From Cytophagales bacterium (GTDB lineage Bacteria > Bacteroidota > Bacteroidia > Cytophagales > Thermoflexibacteraceae), in NCBI GenBank assembly GCA_013299115.1, contig JAAFKA010000021.1:1-64000 (forward strand): a DNA stretch of 64,000 nt. Reading direction: 5' to 3'. This document shows positions 55,201-61,200 of the stretch, piece after piece (position 1 is the first letter of the stretch; every line of letters begins with the position of its first letter). The translations under genes and the position numbers were made by a program. Below the pieces are notes generated by a model. That model saw nothing but the letters and a program-made list of their open reading frames with translations. It was not told where the DNA came from and did no database searches.

Positions 55201-58200
55201 GGTAAGTTAATGTACCTGTGCCTGTGGCTGCAACGGTAAAGGTTGCGGTTTGGGTGGTGGTTACGGCTTGGGCTGCGGGTTGAGTGCTAATGGCTGTTAT
55301 TGGATTGACTGTCAAAGCAACTGCATTACTCGTAACATTTGGCGTACAAGTGCCTGAAACCACACACTGGTATTGGTTCGTAGTCATACCTGCGGTTACG
55401 CCTGTGAGAACTAAGTTTGCCGAAGTTGCACCACCATACACCCCACCATTGGTAATATTAGCAAAGGCTGCAACGCCTACTTTTTCCTGCCATTGATAGG
55501 TTAAACCTGTTCCCGAAGCTGCTACTGTGAAAGTTGCGTTTGCACCTGCACATACGGTTTGGGCTGTGGGTTGGGTGCCAATAGCTGGCAAAGTGTTTAC
55601 TGTCAAAAGAGCTGGTGTACTCGTAACTGCTGGCGTACAAGTGCCTGAAACAATACAATCATAATTGCCTGCATCTCCTAAAACAGTAGTGCCGATGCTA
55701 TAAGAAGAGGCTGTTGCTCCGCTAATAGGTGTACCATTTTTACGCCATTGATACGTTAAACCTGTTCCCGAAGCTGCCACTGTGAAAGTTGCATTTGCAC
55801 CTGCACAAATAGTTGAGGCTGTGGGTTGGGTGGTAATGGCTGGCAAGGCATTAACCGTACTCGTAGGAATAGACACATTCGGATTATTTGCCCCTGTGCT
55901 TGTGTGCGTAATCTCATTTCCTACTCCACCATATGTACCTGCTAATGCACCTGTCAAACGAACATAAATTGTGGTTGTGGCTACATTTCCTCCTGTTTGT
56001 GTCAAGTTTAATGTAGGCGTAAATGTACCTCCCGAAGTTAAACTAAGTTCAAAACCTGCTGGTGCTGTGATAGCAATATTGGCTGTTAAACCTGTGCCTG
56101 TTACTGTATATTGCTGCTCTGCTGAAACTGAACCTGCACAAGAGGTGAAGGCTGTTAAAGTGCCTGTGGTGGTGATGGTTGGCAAGCTAAACACAGCAAA
56201 AGACCTTGTGCCATTGAAAATAGTACCACCAGTTGCTGAACCAGAGAAACCTGATGCAGAGTTTGTTCCTGCTGCCACTGCCCAAGAAGTATTATACTCT
56301 TGTATTTTTGTTGTAGTAATTATATTTGGAGTTGTCCAACCCAAAGTTAAACCAGTAACATCTGTAGCTGAATTGATAGACCAAACCCAAGGCGTATTAT
56401 TGCTAAAATTAGTTGGGAAGTCGGGCAAACTTAATGTATTCCTCTCTCCTACCCTAACAGAAGTATTGCTACCACCACCTAATCCGTAAGTTAAAGTAAC
56501 AGGTGCATATTGTGGGGCTGGCGTAGTAATACCACCAACAGGGAACACAAAAGTACCGTTGGTAATACCATTTCGAATTAAATGCCCTGTGCCATTGGTT
56601 AGGATATAATTGCTTATTGAAAAATCTCCAACTGCACTATTGCCTGAACCATTGACAATAGTTGCACCAGTAGCCAAAGTTAAATCAAAAGCACCTGTTC
56701 CCAAAGCTAAAACCCCAGCACTCAAACGCAGTTGATTATTTACCGTTGCGGCTGCTTGCAAGGTTTTTGTGCCACCATTCGCCATTTCTAACTGTTGGTA
56801 CGTAGCACCAAAAACTTGTTGTGTGCCTGTGCCACCATACACTACTTTTGCGGAGGTGTTGCCTGTTGCATTGTAGGTAGTGATTGCGTTAGTAGTTCCG
56901 TTTAAAGTTAAGGTATGGGCAAGGCTTGTGCCTGTCATATCTATTGTGCCTGTGCCTGTATTTATTAGATTACCATTTACTGTTAAAGTAGTGGCTGTTG
57001 CACCAAAAGTTAAAGTAGCATTATTTATCTCTACATCTGTTGCGGTAACTGGTGTGGCTGGCATAGTTCTATTGCCCCAAACTCGCAAAGTGCGGTAGGT
57101 ATCGGCAAAGATTGTAGGCGTACCAGCACCATAAATCACTTCATTGGCATTGCTACTTACATCAAAATTGGTTGCAGTCATAAGAGCAGTAATATCACCA
57201 TTCATATACAAAACAGAGCTTGCCCCTGCCACAAAATTACCTGCACCTGTTAAATTGGAACTTGCAGAGTTTATGCTAACTACGCCATTGTTGGTAAGTG
57301 TACCTGCTGCAATACTTAAATTATCTCTGATGACTACTCCCGCAGGAATACCACCCAAAGAAACAGTTGTATTGCGGTTAATTGTAACTCCGCCTAAATT
57401 CATTTCGCCATTGTGCGTAATGATATGGTCTGCTGTGTTTGAAAAATCAAATAAAGAACCTACTGCTACGTCAAGTCTTGCCCCTGTGCCAACTATCAAA
57501 TCTTTGTGAATAACAGAATTACCAACTACCATTGATTTTATATCTCCTAACGAGCCTGTGATTTGCAAAGTAGGGTAAGCCCTGTGAGGAATACCACTAT
57601 ACGCCCCTCCATAAAACTCCACCGTATTCCCCGCAGTCGTAAAGAAAGTACTACCTACGCCTGTTGTGGCAATAGTAGGGGCTGCTGTGCCTCCACCAAT
57701 TAGCAACTTGCCTACATTGGCAGGAGGATATGTATCAATAACTAATGTACTAATTGTGTGATTGTGGTCTTGCAAATCTAATTCTCCACCCAAATAAAGA
57801 ATAGCAGGTATATTGTTGTTGCCTGCATTAAAAGGCTGGTTTGCAATTACTTTATGCCCATTTTGGATATAAACCGTTGCCCCTGTGGGTGGAACTATGG
57901 CTGACACTGTGCCTGTGTGAGAACCCGTAGCCCAAGAATTTGCTGTATTCCAATCTACCCCTGTTGCAATGTTAGGATTATTTGCATTACTATAATAAAT
58001 AGGCAACTCCACATCTATAAACTCCTTGCGAGAGGTAAAGCCTGTTTGGGCTATGGTAGTGCTTGGCGAGGCAGTAGAAGTAAGTTCTATGGCAAAGTTG
58101 TCGGCATTGGTATTGCGAGTAGCAAAACGGCTGCTGGAGGTTACGCCACTACCTTTTGTTAAAGTTGCATCATAAGTATAGCTACCAATATTGAAAACCC

Positions 58201-61200
58201 CAAAATAAGGGTTATCTGGCATATTGGGAGTCAAACCAGCATTGGCAGGTATTGCATCTACTCTATACAGTTGTACGCCTTGTGCAGTAGACATTGCAGC
58301 AGAATTAGCCAAAGCAAAAGTTTTGCCCCCACCTGCTAATGATGAAGTTAATGACGAAAGATTATACTGAGCCACCGAAGCATCTCCCAAAGCTGCACCC
58401 GAAACTCCTCTTGTTGGTGCATTAAACAACGTACCATCAGCAGTAGCTAATCTTGCTCGGTTTTCTACTACCGCAGGAGAACCTACCGACTCATCAAAAC
58501 GGAAGTAACTTACCAAATTTGTATTGTAAGGTGCTGCCAAAATATCCGCAGTGCTAATTTTGCGACACATATCACTTTGAATACTGTTAGCCCCTGTCAA
58601 TGGTCTTGCCACATTCCAGATTTTTACTTCGTCTATTTGTCCGTTGAAGTATAAAAGTGGTGTAGCTGATTCGGTTACACCTGCCCCTATACGCAAAGGT
58701 CGGGCGGTGTTTGGCACATACGGAGTGCTTGATGCCTGTGCTACCTGCACCCCATTGATAAACAAAGTTTTTGTACCTCCTGCAAAGGTAGCTGCTACGT
58801 GTGTCCACTGTCCTGTGGGTAGGGGACTTGTTGTGTTCAATACATGCCAACCACCAATTCCATCGCCTGTCCATAAAGAAAGATTGCCAGTCAAGGATGT
58901 TACATACAAAATGTAACCTTTTTGTGGGTATTGATCTCTTGACGTAACAATAGATTGGAATGAACCTGTAATACTTGCCAAATTTATCCACGCCTCTACG
59001 GTAAAGGCGGCGGGGTTGTTGGCAGGATGATAAGGCTGTTCTACGTATTGGTTTGTTCCGTTAAACTCCAACCTGTTGCCACTGCCCGCAGGGAGAATGG
59101 TGGAGGTCATGCGTGGGATAGACCAAGCGGATGGCGTGGTGGTGCGTACACGATAAAAATAGACAGTGTTAGCTGATAAGCCTGTTACAAGTTGGTTTGT
59201 GCCACTTAAAGCTGTGAAGTTTTGCACTCCCACAGTAAATATATCATTTTCAGCTACTTGCAAATCATAAGCAACCCCAAGACTTTCCCAGTTAGCAGTA
59301 AATCTATCTGCTGCCTGATTAGTGGCTGCATAGACCTGCGGTGGCAGTGGCGACATGGCTACAAACTCATTGCGGAGGCTGTTATTTGGTTGCGTAAGGA
59401 CTGTGGTGGAAGTGGCAGACGAATTGAAGTTAGCTGTCCACGTTGCCACTGAATTGTCTGCTCGGTTGCCAAAACGGAAAGTACTGTTATAAATGGCTGT
59501 GCTTTGTATTTGCGTAGCAGTATAGGTTACGCCACCAACAGGGAACACACCAAAGTAAGGGTTGCTTACCTGCAAAGTTGCACCTATATGGCTGGTAGTC
59601 GTGCTGTTTGGTGCTGCATTCACTTGGTATAGCTGCACACCTTGCACTGCTGTCAAAGGCAAGCCTGATATATTGAAATTTTTGTCTGGACCTGTAAGGG
59701 TTTGGAATAAAGTACTTGTATTGTATTGGAATACAGAGGCATCGCCGAGGGCTGCACCAGAGAGAGGATTGGCGTGAGTAGAAACCCCATCATTATAACC
59801 TCCTGCACCTGCCAAGTCTAAAGCACTGTTTGCTCCTTCGTCAAAACGGTAGTAAGCCAACAAGCCATTATTAGCAGGGAGGTTTACGTCTATTTTTCTA
59901 CACATCATTTGCCTAACTTCTGCGTCTGATAATGCCCTATTCCAAATTGTAAATTCGTCAATAGAACCATTGAAAGGTAAATTAGGTGCGTGGTATTGCC
60001 TAAAACCAATATTCATATTGGCAATAGAAGGAATATTGGTCAAGTAAGCATCGTTAGTATGCCCAGTTCCTGTTATAAAACCAATATCACCAGATTGATA
60101 CCTTACGCCGTCTAAATACATTCTATTGTTTGCCCCATCAACCACTACTGCAAAATGATGCCATTGGTTATCTGCCAAGTAGCTTGGATTATTTCCAATG
60201 TTTATTCCCATATACAATTTATTAGCAGAAGAAAAACCATTATCAGAAGCAGTAACAAAAAAACATTCATTGGTTAAGCCAATACCAGCATCACCTGTAC
60301 CTATCTGCAACCAACTTGTTAAGCCTGACGTACCCGCAGTAAACAACATTTGTGTACCTGTATTGGTGGTTTTAAACCAACCTGTGATTGTACCATTGGC
60401 TAAGCCTCCTAATGTGCCTATGTGCGAAGATAAGTTTACTTGTGTGTTGCTACTTTGTAGGGTATTGCCTGCACCTACTGCCGAAGGATATACTCTTACA
60501 GGTAAGGGTAGAGAAAAATCAGAAGTGTTATTGCTTCCTGTTGCAGTAGCAGTAATAGCTTTGCCCAAAGTAAAGCTACCTGATAAAGTCCAATTCGTAG
60601 CCACTACTGTTGCAGTTCCTAAATAGGTTCTACCTTGATTTTCTCCTGCATTGTTCTCAAAAACTTCTACTATATCTCCTGCTTCACAAGTTCCTGAAAT
60701 TGAAGTAGGGGTTGCTGCTGTAATAGTAGGGCGTTGTTTGTTGGCATTGCCTATTGGTGTACCTGTTAGACTAATACCAAGGCCATTATTATATATGCTG
60801 TTTTGAGCAATGCGGTTGCCTGTTGTGGATCCACCATTTACCTCAATAGCCCCTCCACTATTTGCAATGATATTTCCTTCATTGGTTGCTGTGCCACCAA
60901 CTATGTTGTTTTGAGAGCCATTCCAAATATGAATAGCAAGAGGATTGTCACCAATTGCGAAGGCTGTTAATGTTGGTGTTAATCCAAACAAGTTATTTTG
61001 TATTTTGCTTGCACCACTACCCATTCCACCATTTACCTGCACGGCATTTAAAGCATTTGCAAATAAGTTTCTATCCGCAGCTGCTGGGCTTCCAACCTCT
61101 GCTCCTGTTATGTTTCCTGTAGGTGGCACAACAACCCCCAAAGTATTGGCAAGAGCTGTAGTACCTGCTGCATCTGTACCAATAAAACAGCCTTTTATTT